Shown: positions 1 through 9,066, numbered from the stretch's first letter. The stretch is 64,000 nt of DNA from DYRB01 sp963709645 (GCA_963709645.1 CAVPXP010000017.1:62001-126000), one strand, 5' to 3'. Program-made: numbers and translations. Notes: a model not told the origin generated them from the letters alone.

Positions 1-2
1 CA

Positions 3-137
3 ACCGAGGCCATCAAGGTCCTCACCGGGCTGGGAGACCCCCTTGTCGGGCGGCTCCTGCTGCTCGATGCCCTGGCTATGGAATGGCGGACCATCCGCCT
101 CCGCGCGGACCCCCGCTGCCCCGTCTGCGCGGCCTGA
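3..137 (+). CDS. moeB: MoeB/ThiF/HesA-family adenylyltransferase, C-terminal end (partial)
   Basis: Only the last 44 residues are in the window; the gene enters from the left edge. The reading EAIKVLTGLGDPLVGRLLL followed by a terminal CPVC is typical of the end of the E1-like enzymes that adenylate MoaD or ThiS; the CxxC is the second half of the zinc site of that family. MoeB activates MoaD for molybdopterin synthesis, which would suit an organism with anaerobic respiratory molybdoenzymes, but ThiF and HesA share this end, so the exact member is inferred. Confidence 0.75.
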   Translation, partial: TEAIKVLTGLGDPLVGRLLLLDALAMEWRTIRLRADPRCPVCAA

Positions 138-241
138 AAGGCCCGCATTAGTATATCCGCCACTTCTAATCTATTTGCCCCGCTGTGGTATTCTGCCGGA
201 CCCTGTCCCCCGGCATCCGCCCCAGACCCCGGTCGAATCCC

Positions 242-775
242 ATGCGCTTCGAAGTCAGCGGCCAAGAGATCAAGAAGGCCAACATACCGCACGAGATCTT
301 CCTCACGAACCTCATCGGCAACCACATCCTGATGGCCGTCGGCGCCGGCGGCCTCGCCGGGTCCTTCCCATGGATCATGGCCATCATCCCGATCACGTCC
401 TTCAGCCTCCTCGGGTACACCCTGTGGAGGGCCCGGCGGTCCCTGACCCGGGACCCCTGGTACGTCATGTGCCACTGGCAGGTCTGTGCCCGGCGCAGCC
501 GCATCTTCATCGTCATGCTGCTAATGTTGCTGTTCGTCATGACCGTCGGCTGGCTCGGCTATTCCTACCTGGGGTGGATGAAGGAGGCCGTGATGGCCCT
601 TGTGGCCGGGACGGGTATTTTGCCCGTCATGGTCACGGTCCTGGTCCTGATCATCGTTGAGTCCGATGCCCTCTACCATGCCAGCCAGGCCAAGCTACCG
701 GACTGGGTCGTGGAACGGTTTCCAAACCCCGACGCCAAGGTCATCCACGAAGAGAAACCGGCCTATTACGACTGA
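242..775 (+). CDS. Hypothetical integral membrane protein
   Basis: I do not recognise a named family. The 177-residue product has hydrophobic segments at roughly residues 28-60 (possibly two), 85-105 and 115-140, and a polar C-terminal tail ending in PAYYD. The ATG at 242 was chosen because the open frame upstream to 185 is arginine- and proline-rich with no membrane character. It lies between the end of moeB and a TlpA-like gene, all on the plus strand, with about 100 bases on either side. The role is unknown. Confidence 0.6.
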   Translation: MRFEVSGQEIKKANIPHEIFLTNLIGNHILMAVGAGGLAGSFPWIMAIIPITSFSLLGYTLWRARRSLTRDPWYVMCHWQVCARRSRIFIVMLLMLLFVMTVGWLGYSYLGWMKEAVMALVAGTGILPVMVTVLVLIIVESDALYHASQAKLPDWVVERFPNPDAKVIHEEKPAYYD

Positions 776-878
776 GCCCGTCTTTCCTGCTAGGCACGAG
801 GGGTGTCTGGCCAGCTTCCTGTGGAAGGAACGACCACACCCGCCACGGTCGAGACCTGATGATGGTGGTGCTCCCATA

Positions 879-1388
879 ATTACGCCGCTCTTTAGCCCCG
901 CCGTCGCCTTCGCCTTGATCTTCTTGCTCGTCGGTTGCGACGGGACGACCCCGCAGCTCGTCAACGGGACCCGAGCCCCGGGTTTCACGCTGCAACGCCT
1001 GGGAGGCGGTACCGCCAGTTTCCCGGGGGACTACCATGGCAGGCTTGTCGCAATCCGCTTCTGGGCGGACTGGTGTCCGTTCTGCAAGGATGAGATGGCG
1101 GCCCTGGAGCCCGTCTACCGGAGGCTCCAGGCGCAGGGGTTTCACATCCTCGCGGTCAACGTGCGCCAGGATCCCGAGACCGCCGAGGCATTCGTGCGCC
1201 GGCTGGGGCTCAGCTACGAGACCCTTCTCGACGCCTCCGGCGAGGTGGCGCGCGCGTACGGGGTCCAGGGGCTGCCCACCACCTTCTTCGTCGACGGCAA
1301 CGGCACCCTGCGCAGCCGCATCCTGGGCGAGTCGAGCCCTGAGGTCACCGAGCGCATGGTGGACGACCTGCTGGCGCAGCGGCCATGA
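879..1388 (+). CDS. TlpA/ResA-like thiol-disulfide lipoprotein
   Basis: Thioredoxin-fold protein of the AhpC/TSA-TlpA type, probably a periplasmic disulfide reductase for c-type cytochromes or other extracytoplasmic thiols. An N-terminal hydrophobic stretch ends in a lipobox-like LLVGC, so it is probably a lipoprotein. The active site is WCPFC, followed by a cis-proline region (GLPTTFFVDGNG). The start is a problem: no ATG, GTG or usable TTG lies in frame just before the signal peptide. The ATT at 879 is used as a placeholder; two ATG codons at 859 and 862 are one frame off, so a frameshift at about 865-880 is also possible. The 3' end overlaps the next gene by four bases. Confidence 0.72.
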   Translation: MTPLFSPAVAFALIFLLVGCDGTTPQLVNGTRAPGFTLQRLGGGTASFPGDYHGRLVAIRFWADWCPFCKDEMAALEPVYRRLQAQGFHILAVNVRQDPETAEAFVRRLGLSYETLLDASGEVARAYGVQGLPTTFFVDGNGTLRSRILGESSPEVTERMVDDLLAQRP

Positions 1389-2074
1389 ACGGGGAGCTGG
1401 GCTATGCAATGGCCTTCCTCACCGGGCTCCTGGGGGCCGGCCACTGCTTGGGAATGTGCAGCGGCATTGCGGGCGGGCTGTCCCTGCACCAGGGTTGGGG
1501 AAGACCGGGTCCGGTCTTGACCTACCACGGGAGCCGCATCGCAGTCTATGTGGCCCTCGGGACCCTGGGAGCCGCCCTGGGCCGGACCCTGGTCCAAACC
1601 GGGGCCCTCGGCAAGATCCAAGGGCAGCTCATGATCCTGGCGGGGACCCTCATCCTGGTCCTGGGCCTGGGGCTGATCGGCGTCCTGCCCTGGGCCGCCC
1701 CGGCTCGCTATGCCGCCGCAGCCAAGCCCTCGATCCTAGTCCGCCCGCCGGGACGCTGGTCAGGGTGGGGAGCGCGGCTCGCCCCGGCCCTGGGCGGCCT
1801 AGCCAATGGCCTCGTGCCCTGCAGCCTGGTCTATTCCGTGGCGACACGCGCGACGGCCAGCGCAGATCCAGCCCAGGCCGCCTTACTCATGCTTTGCTTT
1901 GGCCTCGGGACCCTCCCAGTCATGGGCACGGCAACGGCCTCAGTCGGACTCGCCGGGCGCTTGGCACAGGGCCTGGGGCGGCGTCTGGCCGGGGGTATCG
2001 TCATCCTACTAGGGGCATGGACCCTCTACGAGGGCCTGACCTTCTACGAGGTCATGAGGGGGCTGGCCGACTAA
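1385..2074 (+). CDS. UreH/SafE-like cytochrome c biogenesis-type membrane protein
   Basis: A 229-residue polytopic protein with about six membrane segments. The N-terminal FLTGLLGAGHCLGMCSGIAGG carries the paired Gly/Cys pattern (GHCxGMC) of the UreH-like/DsbD-transmembrane superfamily often annotated as sulfite exporter TauE/SafE family; a second half-motif GLANGLVPCSLVY follows near residue 140. Members near cytochrome genes move reducing equivalents or metals across the membrane; the overlap (ATGA) with the TlpA-like gene suggests the pair deliver electrons to periplasmic thiols. The stop codon TAA lies within the first bases of a 165-bp palindromic repeat. Confidence 0.7.
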   Translation: MNGELGYAMAFLTGLLGAGHCLGMCSGIAGGLSLHQGWGRPGPVLTYHGSRIAVYVALGTLGAALGRTLVQTGALGKIQGQLMILAGTLILVLGLGLIGVLPWAAPARYAAAAKPSILVRPPGRWSGWGARLAPALGGLANGLVPCSLVYSVATRATASADPAQAALLMLCFGLGTLPVMGTATASVGLAGRLAQGLGRRLAGGIVILLGAWTLYEGLTFYEVMRGLAD

Positions 2075-2235
2075 GGCGATTTCTGTCAAATCATGTAGCA
2101 GCTCGCTTGTCTTTGCGCCCGCCTTCTTTGTCGCACCAGCAGTCACATAGCCCAGCTATGCTCCTGCGGGTACTCCTTGAAGGCGGGCGTAAATCCGGCG
2201 CCATCTGGTACATGATTCTCCGGCAATCGCCTAAG
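2071..2235. repeat. 165-bp imperfect palindromic repeat, copy 1
   Basis: Ends are CTAAGGCGATT and AATCGCCTAAG, inverted with one mismatch. Inner arms also pair: AATCATGTA with TACATGATT, CGCCCGCCTTC with GAAGGCGGGCG, and CATAG with CTATG at the centre, so the whole element can fold into one long hairpin. A second copy of exactly the same length lies at 18608-18772, about 93% identical by eye. The TAA stop of the preceding gene is part of the left end. It is probably a non-autonomous mobile or REP-like element. Confidence 0.9.
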
Positions 2236-2470
2236 CCCCGGAAAGGAGGCAAGTCTCTGCGGTCGAGCCGAATGCCGCGGCGATGGCATCGACACCCTCA
2301 CCGATGCTGCGGCGTCACCCGAAGCGGAACCCGCACGGCAGGAGACGACCGCGGCGGAACACGGCATCCACACGGCATCCGCCGCCGTGCAACAGCCCTT
2401 CCTGCCCCGACCTGCCTCCGACCAACGCCTTGCCTGACCCAGCGGCGCCCACCAGGCCCCTGGGTCCGCT

Positions 2471-2484
2471 TTGACCTGAGTCAA
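2471..2484. promoter_or_regulatory. FNR/Dnr-type box upstream of norCB
   Basis: TTGACCTGAGTCAA fits the Crp/Fnr-family dyad TTGAY-N4-RTCAA. The centre lies about 72 bases before the norC start, which allows a class II promoter at about -41.5. The same pattern stands before nirS, the nirN operon, nirGH, norE and the 25.6-kb divergent promoter. Confidence 0.7.
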
Positions 2485-2549
2485 GGCTGTTTCCGCGCTG
2501 CAAACCTGTAATGGCGCCGCCCAACCCCATGCCCCGAGGACATAAATCC

Positions 2550-3002
2550 ATGTCGCAAGTCTTTACCAAATCCATGGCACGGAACATCTTTTACGGTGGC
2601 TCCGTGTTTTTCTTTTTGCTCTTTCTCGCCCTGACCTTCGATACCACCCGGGCCCTGCCCAGCCGGGACCAGCGGCACCAGCTCGACCTGACCACAGAAA
2701 CCGGACCGCGCATCGCCCGCGGCAAGGAGCTGTGGGAGACCAACAACTGCATCGGCTGCCATACCCTGCTGGGCGAAGGGGCCTACTTCGCCCCTGAACT
2801 GGGCAACGTCTATGTGCGCTTCGGCAAGAACAAGGAGGCGATCAAGGCCTTCATCCAGAGTCGTCCAGCGGAGGGCATCCCGGGGCGGCGCAGCATGCCG
2901 CAGTTCAACTTCAGCGACGCCGATCTCGACGCCATCGCGGAGTTCCTGAAGTACAGCTCCGAGATCGATACGGCCGGCTGGCCGCCGAACAATCAAGGCT
3001 GA
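2550..3002 (+). CDS. norC: Nitric oxide reductase subunit C
   Basis: Membrane-anchored monoheme cytochrome c that passes electrons to NorB for reduction of NO to N2O at the periplasmic side. The 150-residue product has an N-terminal membrane anchor (about residues 11-30, SVFFFLLFLALTF) and a heme site CIGCH at residues 67-71; the later GRRSMPQF holds the likely Met ligand. The ATG at 2550 is preferred over 2511 because a GAGGA ribosome site sits nine bases before it. norB follows 24 bases later. A Dnr-type box lies upstream. Confidence 0.95.
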   Translation: MSQVFTKSMARNIFYGGSVFFFLLFLALTFDTTRALPSRDQRHQLDLTTETGPRIARGKELWETNNCIGCHTLLGEGAYFAPELGNVYVRFGKNKEAIKAFIQSRPAEGIPGRRSMPQFNFSDADLDAIAEFLKYSSEIDTAGWPPNNQG

Positions 3003-3026
3003 GCCGCCCACCCAGGAGAAGCATCG

Positions 3027-4427
3027 ATGAAATATCCATCCCAATCCGTCGCCAGGCCCTACTTCATTGCGGCCATCGCGCTCTTTGCCGCCCAGATCCT
3101 GTTCGGCCTGATCATGGGCCTGCAATACGTGGTCGGGGACTTCCTGTTCCCGGAGATCCCCTTCAACGTGGCCCGCATGGTCCATACCAACACCCTGATC
3201 GTCTGGCTACTCATGGCCTTCATGGGCGCGGCCTACTATCTGGTCCCCGAAGAGGCGGAGCGCGAACTCTTTGCGCCCTGGCTGGCGGTGGCCATGTTCT
3301 GGATCTTCCTGATCGCCGCCGCCCTGACCGTGGTCGGCTACCTGGCCGTGCCCTATGCCGGGCTGGCCAAGCTCACCGGCAACGCCTATTTCCCGACCAT
3401 GGGCCGGGAGTTCCTGGAGCAGCCGACCGTCACCAAGGTGGGCATCGTCATCGTCGCCCTGGCCTTCCTGTTCAATATCGGGATGACCATCCTCAAGGGC
3501 CGCAAGACGGTGGTGAACCTGGTCATGCTGCTGGGCCTGACGGGGCTCGCGGTCTTCTTCCTCTTCTCCTTCTACAACCCGACCAACCTGGTGCTGGACA
3601 AGTTCTACTGGTGGTGGGTGGTGCATCTCTGGGTCGAGGGGGTATGGGAGCTGATCCTCGGCTCGATGCTCGCCTTCGTCCTGATCAAGACCACGGGCGT
3701 GGACCGCGAGGTCATCGAGAAGTGGCTCTATGTCATCATCGCCATGACGCTCATCACCGGCATCATCGGCACCGGCCACCACTACTACTGGATCGGCGCG
3801 CCGGAATACTGGCAGTGGTGGGGCTCGATCTTCTCCGCCATGGAGCCCATCCCCTTCTTCATGATGACGGTCTACGCCTTCAACATGGTCAACCGCCGGC
3901 GGCGCAATCACCCCAACAAGGCGGCGGTGCTGTGGGCCCTGGGCACCGCGGTCATGGCCTTCCTGGGGGCGGGCGTCTGGGGCTTCCTGCACACCCTGTC
4001 GCCGGTGAACTACTACACCCACGGGACCCAGATCACCGCGGCCCATGGCCACCTGGCCTTCTTCGGGGCCTATGTGCTGATCAGCCTGACCATGATCTCC
4101 TACGCCATGCCGTTGATGAGCGGGCGCGAGGCCAACAGCGAGCGTTCCCAGGTGCTGGAGATGTGGAGCTTCTGGCTGATGAGCGTGTCCATGGTCTTCA
4201 TCACCCTGTTCCTGACCGCGGCGGGCATCCTGCAGGTCTATCTGCAGCGCTTTAGCGATGCGCCCCTGCAGTTCATGGTGGTCCAAGACAAGGTCGCCCT
4301 CTTCTACTGGATGCGAGAGATCTCCGGCCTGGTCTTCCTCGCCGGGCTGGTGGTCTACATCGTCGCCTTCTTCGTCGCCGCCAAGGATGCCAAGTCGCCA
4401 GCACAGGCGGTGCCGGCGGCCGCCTGA
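3027..4427 (+). CDS. norB: Nitric oxide reductase subunit B
   Basis: Catalytic subunit of cytochrome c-dependent NO reductase, a heme-copper oxidase relative with twelve membrane helices carrying heme b, heme b3 and the non-heme FeB. The 466-residue length is normal for the short (cNOR) type. Family motifs are visible: ARMVHTN near the start (heme b ligand), VVHLWVEGVWE (FeB His and the conserved Glu), GTGHHYYWIGAP (FeB His pair), and HGHLAFFGAY (heme ligands). A good ribosome site (AGGAGAA) precedes the ATG. It forms an operon with norC. Confidence 0.97.
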   Translation: MKYPSQSVARPYFIAAIALFAAQILFGLIMGLQYVVGDFLFPEIPFNVARMVHTNTLIVWLLMAFMGAAYYLVPEEAERELFAPWLAVAMFWIFLIAAALTVVGYLAVPYAGLAKLTGNAYFPTMGREFLEQPTVTKVGIVIVALAFLFNIGMTILKGRKTVVNLVMLLGLTGLAVFFLFSFYNPTNLVLDKFYWWWVVHLWVEGVWELILGSMLAFVLIKTTGVDREVIEKWLYVIIAMTLITGIIGTGHHYYWIGAPEYWQWWGSIFSAMEPIPFFMMTVYAFNMVNRRRRNHPNKAAVLWALGTAVMAFLGAGVWGFLHTLSPVNYYTHGTQITAAHGHLAFFGAYVLISLTMISYAMPLMSGREANSERSQVLEMWSFWLMSVSMVFITLFLTAAGILQVYLQRFSDAPLQFMVVQDKVALFYWMREISGLVFLAGLVVYIVAFFVAAKDAKSPAQAVPAAA

Positions 4428-4446
4428 GGCCAATGCCTGAGACCTG

Positions 4447-4477
4447 CCCCGCGGCCAGCCCAAGACTGGCCGCGGGG
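4447..4477 (+). terminator. Strong hairpin after norB
   Basis: A perfect 12-bp stem, CCCCGCGGCCAG and CTGGCCGCGGGG, with a 7-base loop begins 20 bases after the norB stop. There is no long T tract, so intrinsic termination may be incomplete in this high-GC genome. Confidence 0.65.
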
Positions 4478-4652
4478 GCCGGGCACCAAGCATCAACAAG
4501 ACGAACCCACGCAAGAACGGCCCGCCGCGCTGTCCCGTTTGGGGGATAATCCCGCTCTCCTGACCTGGTAACCCGCACCCGGCCCCAGGGTCCTCCCTCC
4601 GTCCGCGGCGCAACCCCACACCAGGCACCCGACCAGGCGTCTCACGGTTGCC

Positions 4653-5663
4653 ATGCCCAAGCCCCTGCTCGAACTCATCTGCCCCGCCGGCAGCCTGCCG
4701 GCCCTCAAGGCCGCCGTGGACCAGGGCGCCGACGGCGTCTACCTGGGCCTCAAGGACAACACCAATGCCCGCAACTTCGCCGGGCTCAACTTCGACGACC
4801 GGGCCATCGCCGACGGCGTCCGCTATGCCCATGCCAAGGGGGTCAAGGTCCTCCTGGCCCTCAACACCTACCCCCAGCCCGCCACCCTGCCGCGCTGGAA
4901 GCGGGCCCTGGACCAGGCCGCCGACCTGGGGGTGGACGCGGTCATCCTCGCCGACGCCGGCCTCATGGCCCATGCGGTCAAGGCCCACCCGGAGCTGCGC
5001 CTGCACCTCTCGGTCCAGGCCTCCGCCACCAGCTACGAGGCGGTCAACTTCTACCACGAGCGCTTCGGCATCCGCCGCGCCGTGCTGCCGCGGGTCCTGT
5101 CCCTCGCCCAGGTGGAAGCGGTCATGTCGCACACGCAAGTCGAGATCGAGCTGTTCGGCTTCGGCGGCCTGTGCGTCATGGTCGAGGGCCGCTGCCTGCT
5201 GTCGTCCTACGCCTGCGGCGACTCGCCCAACACCTTCGGCGCCTGCTCCCCCGGCCATGCGGTGCGCTGGGAACAGACCCCAAAGGGCATGGAGACCCGG
5301 CTCAACGGGGTCCTGATCGACCGCTACGCCGACCACGAGAAGGCCGGCTACCCGACCCTGTGCAAGGGGCGCTTCCAGGTCGGCGCCGAGACCTACTATG
5401 CCCTGGAAGAACCCACCAGCCTCAACACCCTGGAACTGCTCCCGGAGCTGGCCCGCCTTGGCGTCGCCGCCATCAAGATCGAGGGCCGCCAGCGCAGCCC
5501 CGCCTATGTCGCACAGGTGACCCAGGTTTGGCGCGCCGCCATCGACGCGGCCAAGCGTGCCCCGGACCGCTTCAAACCGACCCCGGCCTGGATGGCGGCC
5601 CTGACCAAGGTCTCCGAGGGCAAGATGCAGACCCTGGGCGCCTACTACCGGCCCTGGAAGTGA
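4653..5663 (+). CDS. ubiU: UbiU, O2-independent ubiquinone hydroxylation protein
   Basis: U32-family protein that works with UbiV in the anaerobic hydroxylations of the ubiquinone ring (prephenate is the known oxygen donor in E. coli). The 336 residues include the U32 opening ELICPAGSLPALKAAVDQGA and four cysteines at 174, 181, 198 and 237. Their spacing of 7, 17 and 39 is the same as that of the 4Fe-4S ligands of E. coli UbiU (169, 176, 193, 232). ubiV starts two bases after the stop and ubiT follows, so all three anaerobic genes form one unit just behind norCB. Confidence 0.93.
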   Translation: MPKPLLELICPAGSLPALKAAVDQGADGVYLGLKDNTNARNFAGLNFDDRAIADGVRYAHAKGVKVLLALNTYPQPATLPRWKRALDQAADLGVDAVILADAGLMAHAVKAHPELRLHLSVQASATSYEAVNFYHERFGIRRAVLPRVLSLAQVEAVMSHTQVEIELFGFGGLCVMVEGRCLLSSYACGDSPNTFGACSPGHAVRWEQTPKGMETRLNGVLIDRYADHEKAGYPTLCKGRFQVGAETYYALEEPTSLNTLELLPELARLGVAAIKIEGRQRSPAYVAQVTQVWRAAIDAAKRAPDRFKPTPAWMAALTKVSEGKMQTLGAYYRPWK

Positions 5664-5665
5664 CC

Positions 5666-6569
5666 ATGCGGCTGTCCCTCGGTCCCCTGCTCTACTACTG
5701 GTCCCGCGAGGACACCCTGGCCTTCTACCAGGAGGCCGCCGCCTGGCCGGTAGAGATCGTGTATCTGGGCGAGGCGGTCTGCTCGCGGCGCAGCCTGCTG
5801 CGCCTGCCGGACTGGCTGGACCTGGCCGAACGCCTGAGCGAGGCCGGCAAGGAGGTGGTGCTGTCCAGCCAGACCCTGATCGAGTCCGAGTCCGATCTCA
5901 AGACCCTGCGCCGCCTGGTGGACGACGGGCGCTTCCTGGTCGAGGCCAACGAGTGGGGCGCGGTGCGCCTGCTGGCCGCCCGCGGCGCCCCCTTCGTCGC
6001 CGGCGCCACCCTCAACGCCTACAACCCGGAGACCCTGGCCCTGCTCGCCGAGAACGGCGCGCGCCGCTGGGTGCCGCCGGTGGAGATGCCCAGGGCCGTG
6101 CTGGCGGAGATGCCCATCCCCGCCGGCCTGGAAACCGAGGTCTTTGCCTATGGACGCCTGCCGCTGGCCTTTTCCGCCCGCTGCTTCACCGCCCGCCACT
6201 ACAACTTGCAAAAGGACGACTGCCAATTCCGCTGCCTGGACCACCCGGACGGCCTAGTCCTCAGCACCCGCGAGGGACAGGCATTCCTCGCCATCAACGG
6301 CATCCAGACCCAGTCCGCCCAGGTCCTGAGCCTTGCCCATCGGCTCGACGAGCTGCGCGCGCACCGGGGTGGACATCCTGCGCCTTTCGCCCCAGTCCCG
6401 GCACATGGGGCGAGTGGTCGCAGCGTTCCGCGACCTGTTGAATGGCGCCCTGCTCCCCTCCCAAGCCCCCGCCACCCTGGACCGCCTCATGCCCGGCGCC
6501 CCCTGCGACGGCTATTGGCTGGGCGAGGCGGGCATGGCCTATCGCCCCAGCGCTTCCGCCCCGGAGTAA
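5666..6569 (+). pseudogene. ubiV: UbiV, with one frameshift
   Basis: Partner of UbiU in O2-independent ubiquinone synthesis. The reading starts MRLSLGPLLYYW and carries the four iron-sulfur cysteines: C39, C173, C186 and C190, with the family spacing (13 and 4 between the last three). After LAHRLDELRA the frame is lost near 6353-6365, in a GCGCGC run, and resumes in the next frame as RTGVDILRLSPQSRHMGRV through to APE at 6569. Protein similarity on both sides is intact and there is no other damage, so a single-base assembly error is as likely as a true mutation. ubiT begins four bases later. Confidence 0.88.
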
Positions 6570-6573
6570 ACCA

Positions 6574-7038
6574 GTGAACCTGCCCAGCTTCCCCAAACCC
6601 CTGGCCCGGCTCGTCGCCGCCCTGCCGCCCTACCCCGCCTCCCGGGCCTTCGTCGCCCTCGGCAACCTGGTCGCCTGGCCCGGGCTGCGCGACCAGGACT
6701 GGAGCCCGGTCATCGGTCACCCCTTGTGCGTAAATGTCCAGGATCTGGGCCTGCGGGTGCATTTCTCCCTCGGCCCAGATGGCTTCCGCGCCGAGGCTGC
6801 TGCTGAACCCGCGACCACCTTCACCGCCACCGCCCGCGACCTGGCCCGGCTCGCCCTGCGCCTGGAGGACCCGGATACCCTGTTCTTCGACCGCCGGTTG
6901 CGGATCGAGGGGGATACGAACCTGGGGCTTCGGGTGAAGAACATGCTGGATGCGGTGGATTTGGATACCGCTGCGGCGGCTATGCCCTTGCGGCTTGGAC
7001 CTGTGGTATTGCGGCTGCGGCAGTGGGCGATGACCTGA
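6574..7038 (+). CDS. ubiT: UbiT, SCP2-domain ubiquinone biosynthesis accessory protein
   Basis: Lipid-binding SCP2-type accessory protein needed for anaerobic ubiquinone synthesis; it is thought to hold the prenylated intermediates. The 154-residue product has the short N-terminal helix and then the SCP2 fold, with the recognisable LFFDRRLRIEGDTNLGLRVKNMLDAVD, a signature of UbiT (YhbT). The GTG at 6574 was chosen because GGAG lies eight bases before it and because it clears the end of ubiV. It is the last gene of the unit; GC content falls sharply shortly after its stop. Confidence 0.88.
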   Translation: MNLPSFPKPLARLVAALPPYPASRAFVALGNLVAWPGLRDQDWSPVIGHPLCVNVQDLGLRVHFSLGPDGFRAEAAAEPATTFTATARDLARLALRLEDPDTLFFDRRLRIEGDTNLGLRVKNMLDAVDLDTAAAAMPLRLGPVVLRLRQWAMT

Positions 7039-7589
7039 GGCGACAGGATTTCGTCCCCGATGGTGCGGATCCCCCACGCGGATCGAGCGGGTTTGCCAAG
7101 GTCGCAGGTCCCGACCGCTACGGGTGTGGCTCAGGGCATGCTTTGACGTGATCTGGGCTCGGCATCATGTTGCGGGACGCGCAAGGCCGATGACATTGCC
7201 TTGGGGCGAGGGGTAGCAAACCCTGACAACCGGCGCTGCGAGAGGAAAAGGGAAGACGCCGACGTCGATGGCTGGGCAAAGTGAAGGCGCGGGACGCTAC
7301 AATGCATATCGATGCACTTGCGGTTCACGATGGCGACATTGGCAACTCGGGTTCCGTTCACGAACCCTCTACGATCCTCCTGAGTTTTACCTCCGTTTCC
7401 GGGTCGCTCGTGGCAAGTCGACAGGCGAAGAACGGAGGCAAAAGCAGCCACTAGCCGATTTTCCAGAAAACCTGAATGACAACATGCCGCAACAAGCTCT
7501 AACGCCAAACTGCGGTCATCGTCTTGTCCGTCAGTGCGGAGTTTGGCGCGGGCTTTGGCTAACATTCGGTCCGAGAATGATGAAGGTGT

Positions 7590-7875
7590 ATGCAGGAAGT
7601 CCAGCTTACACTCGCAAATGCTCGGGAGGACGAGCTGATTGGAGTTGCGCGCATCCTTCTTGCAACAATTTTCAAAGACTGGGTGTGGCATGAAGACAAA
7701 ACAGGTCTTCGCGAGTCGCACTGGACGACGGGCCATCTTTTTCCGTTCGTTACAAGAAATTTCCCCCAGATGTAACTCGCGCTCGTCGATGTTGCAAGAG
7801 AACAACAAATGTTTGCGAATAAGCAATGTAACGCCGCGTGACATCATCGCCGCAATAACATTCGGCAGCGGATGA
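7590..7875 (+). pseudogene. Abi-like protein fragment (abortive infection type)
   Basis: The frame from 7590 reads well to FPFVTRNFPQM; the same frame is closed at 7773-7775. A second frame beginning near 7776 continues with LRISNVTPRDIIAAITFGSG. The last phrase resembles the TPxxIIAxLTFGFW segment of Abi_2/AbiD-type abortive infection proteins. The N-terminal half, and the HEP motif expected after this segment, are missing or out of frame. I treat it as a broken remnant; the family assignment is an inference from one motif. Confidence 0.35.
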
Positions 7876-8103
7876 CTACAACATGATCGCAAAGAGATTG
7901 GCGGATTAGATGTTGACGCGCAGCTTTCGAAAGCCCAGTCTCTGGGTATATCTAGTTTAGATGCCCAAATCTCGATTTGGGGTTGAATAAAACGATCAAG
8001 GGTAGCAAGCTCAGCCAGAACCAGCTGCTGGAGCATACCAGCTCGTATCCAGTTCGCGGTCACGAACGACGATGACGATCCACTACATGACTTCACTTGC
8101 GCG

Positions 8104-8442
8104 GTGTTTCGGCGTAACGCAAAGCTCAGCTTCGATCAGCTGAAACGTTACTTAATAGAAGACCGCTTCTTGCCCTATCGCGACGCTTCCGAACTTTGCA
8201 GCAAAGTAGAAACGGGGCTAGCTGTCCTCAAAGTCTACCGCGGATCTCGTGACCAAAGAATTGAATGGCTCACGACCGCCAAATTCGCGGAAAACGGGGA
8301 CAGACCATTAGTGATTTGCGAAACGAAGAGAACGCCCAACCAGGGCCCACTCGAGTTCCGACGCGCAAGCTTGGCAGGCCTTGGCTCTCGCTCAGGCCGC
8401 AGTTTGGCGCGGGCCACAGGTTACGTTAGACCGAGAAAATGA
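8104..8442 (+). CDS. Hypothetical protein, possibly a gene fragment
   Basis: GTG-initiated frame of 112 codons. The middle (KLSFDQLKRYLIEDRFLPY to EWLTTAKFAENGD) looks protein-like, and the open frame reaches upstream to 7987 without a better start. The last 35 codons run through the attC-like site and are arginine-rich, so they are unlikely to be native. No family was recognised. Confidence 0.3.
   Translation: MFRRNAKLSFDQLKRYLIEDRFLPYRDASELCSKVETGLAVLKVYRGSRDQRIEWLTTAKFAENGDRPLVICETKRTPNQGPLEFRRASLAGLGSRSGRSLARATGYVRPRK
8334..8431 (+). other. Possible integron attC-like site
   Basis: The segment begins with GCCCAAC (fits RYYYAAC) and ends with GTTAGAC (fits GTTRRRY), 98 bases apart; a GGGCC pair lies inside each end. 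Eight bases after GTTAGAC comes the ATG of an HNH-like gene, the arrangement expected of a promoterless gene cassette. Sequences related to its CGCAGTTTGGCGC core also occur near 7504-7552. The arms pair only partly and no integrase gene is in the window, so this is tentative. Confidence 0.3.
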
Positions 8443-8763
8443 CGCGCAAACACTGTGCATTCTGCGATGCGGGTTGCCCGCTGACTAAGGAGCATTTGTG
8501 GCCGCAAGTCCCTGCACAAGCGCCTTGAGGATGTTAGCAGCGGCAACAGGAATTATTTTTGGCTTAAGCGGCTAAAGCAGGAAATACAAAGCGAACCACA
8601 GGTCCGAGATGTGCGTGGTGATTGCAACAACGGCGTGTGCTTTCCGAACTTGACAGCTATGATCTGTGATCTCTTCGATGCCCAATTGGTGCACATGGCC
8701 GCAGCGGCAAGAGACTATAACGTTTTCCTTCGATTACCATCTGCTAAAGAGGTGGCGTTCTGA
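8439..8763 (+). pseudogene. HNH-type nuclease family gene, frameshifted
   Basis: The reading starts MTRKHCAFCDAGCPLTKEHLW: a CxxC followed by (L)TKEH, the N-terminal signature of a family of HNH-like proteins common in genomic islands. It stops at 8526-8528. A frame overlapping this point continues as KRLEDVSSGNRNYFWLKRL and then VRDVRGDCNNGVCFPNL, where the CNNG motif is the usual second signature of the family (the first Cys before it is replaced). The frame ends at 8761-8763. One indel near 8515-8525 separates the two parts. It was probably a cassette gene in the island. Confidence 0.5.
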
Positions 8764-9066
8764 AACTTAGCTTCAATTCCGCTGAGAATTCATGACTCGC
8801 CGGATCGGCAAGCACTCGAAGCCCTCCGGGCATATATTCTGGGAAAAGATATTCTCTTCGGGCGTTCCACGCAGCTGTTTCTTCAAACTGGTTTATCCAG
8901 AAAGGGTTCCAGATAGTGATCTGCAGGCGGAGTATCGCGGTAAAGAGAAGATTATTTGGGAGCCGGATAGTCACAGAACGGGGCACATGTTCTTTCGTGC
9001 AAATGGAATCGGCCAGAAACTACTAAGGGCCATTCACCTGCGTTCGTATTCCTTTTTTGTGGCGTA

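Noticed and set aside
3207..5336. 709-codon open frame on the minus strand
   Set aside because: It lies opposite norB and ubiU and reads as Gly/Arg/His-rich nonsense; long antisense frames are normal at this GC content.
7131..8096. 321-codon open frame on the minus strand in the AT-richer island
   Set aside because: No protein-like pattern, and it covers plus-strand fragments that do read like known families.
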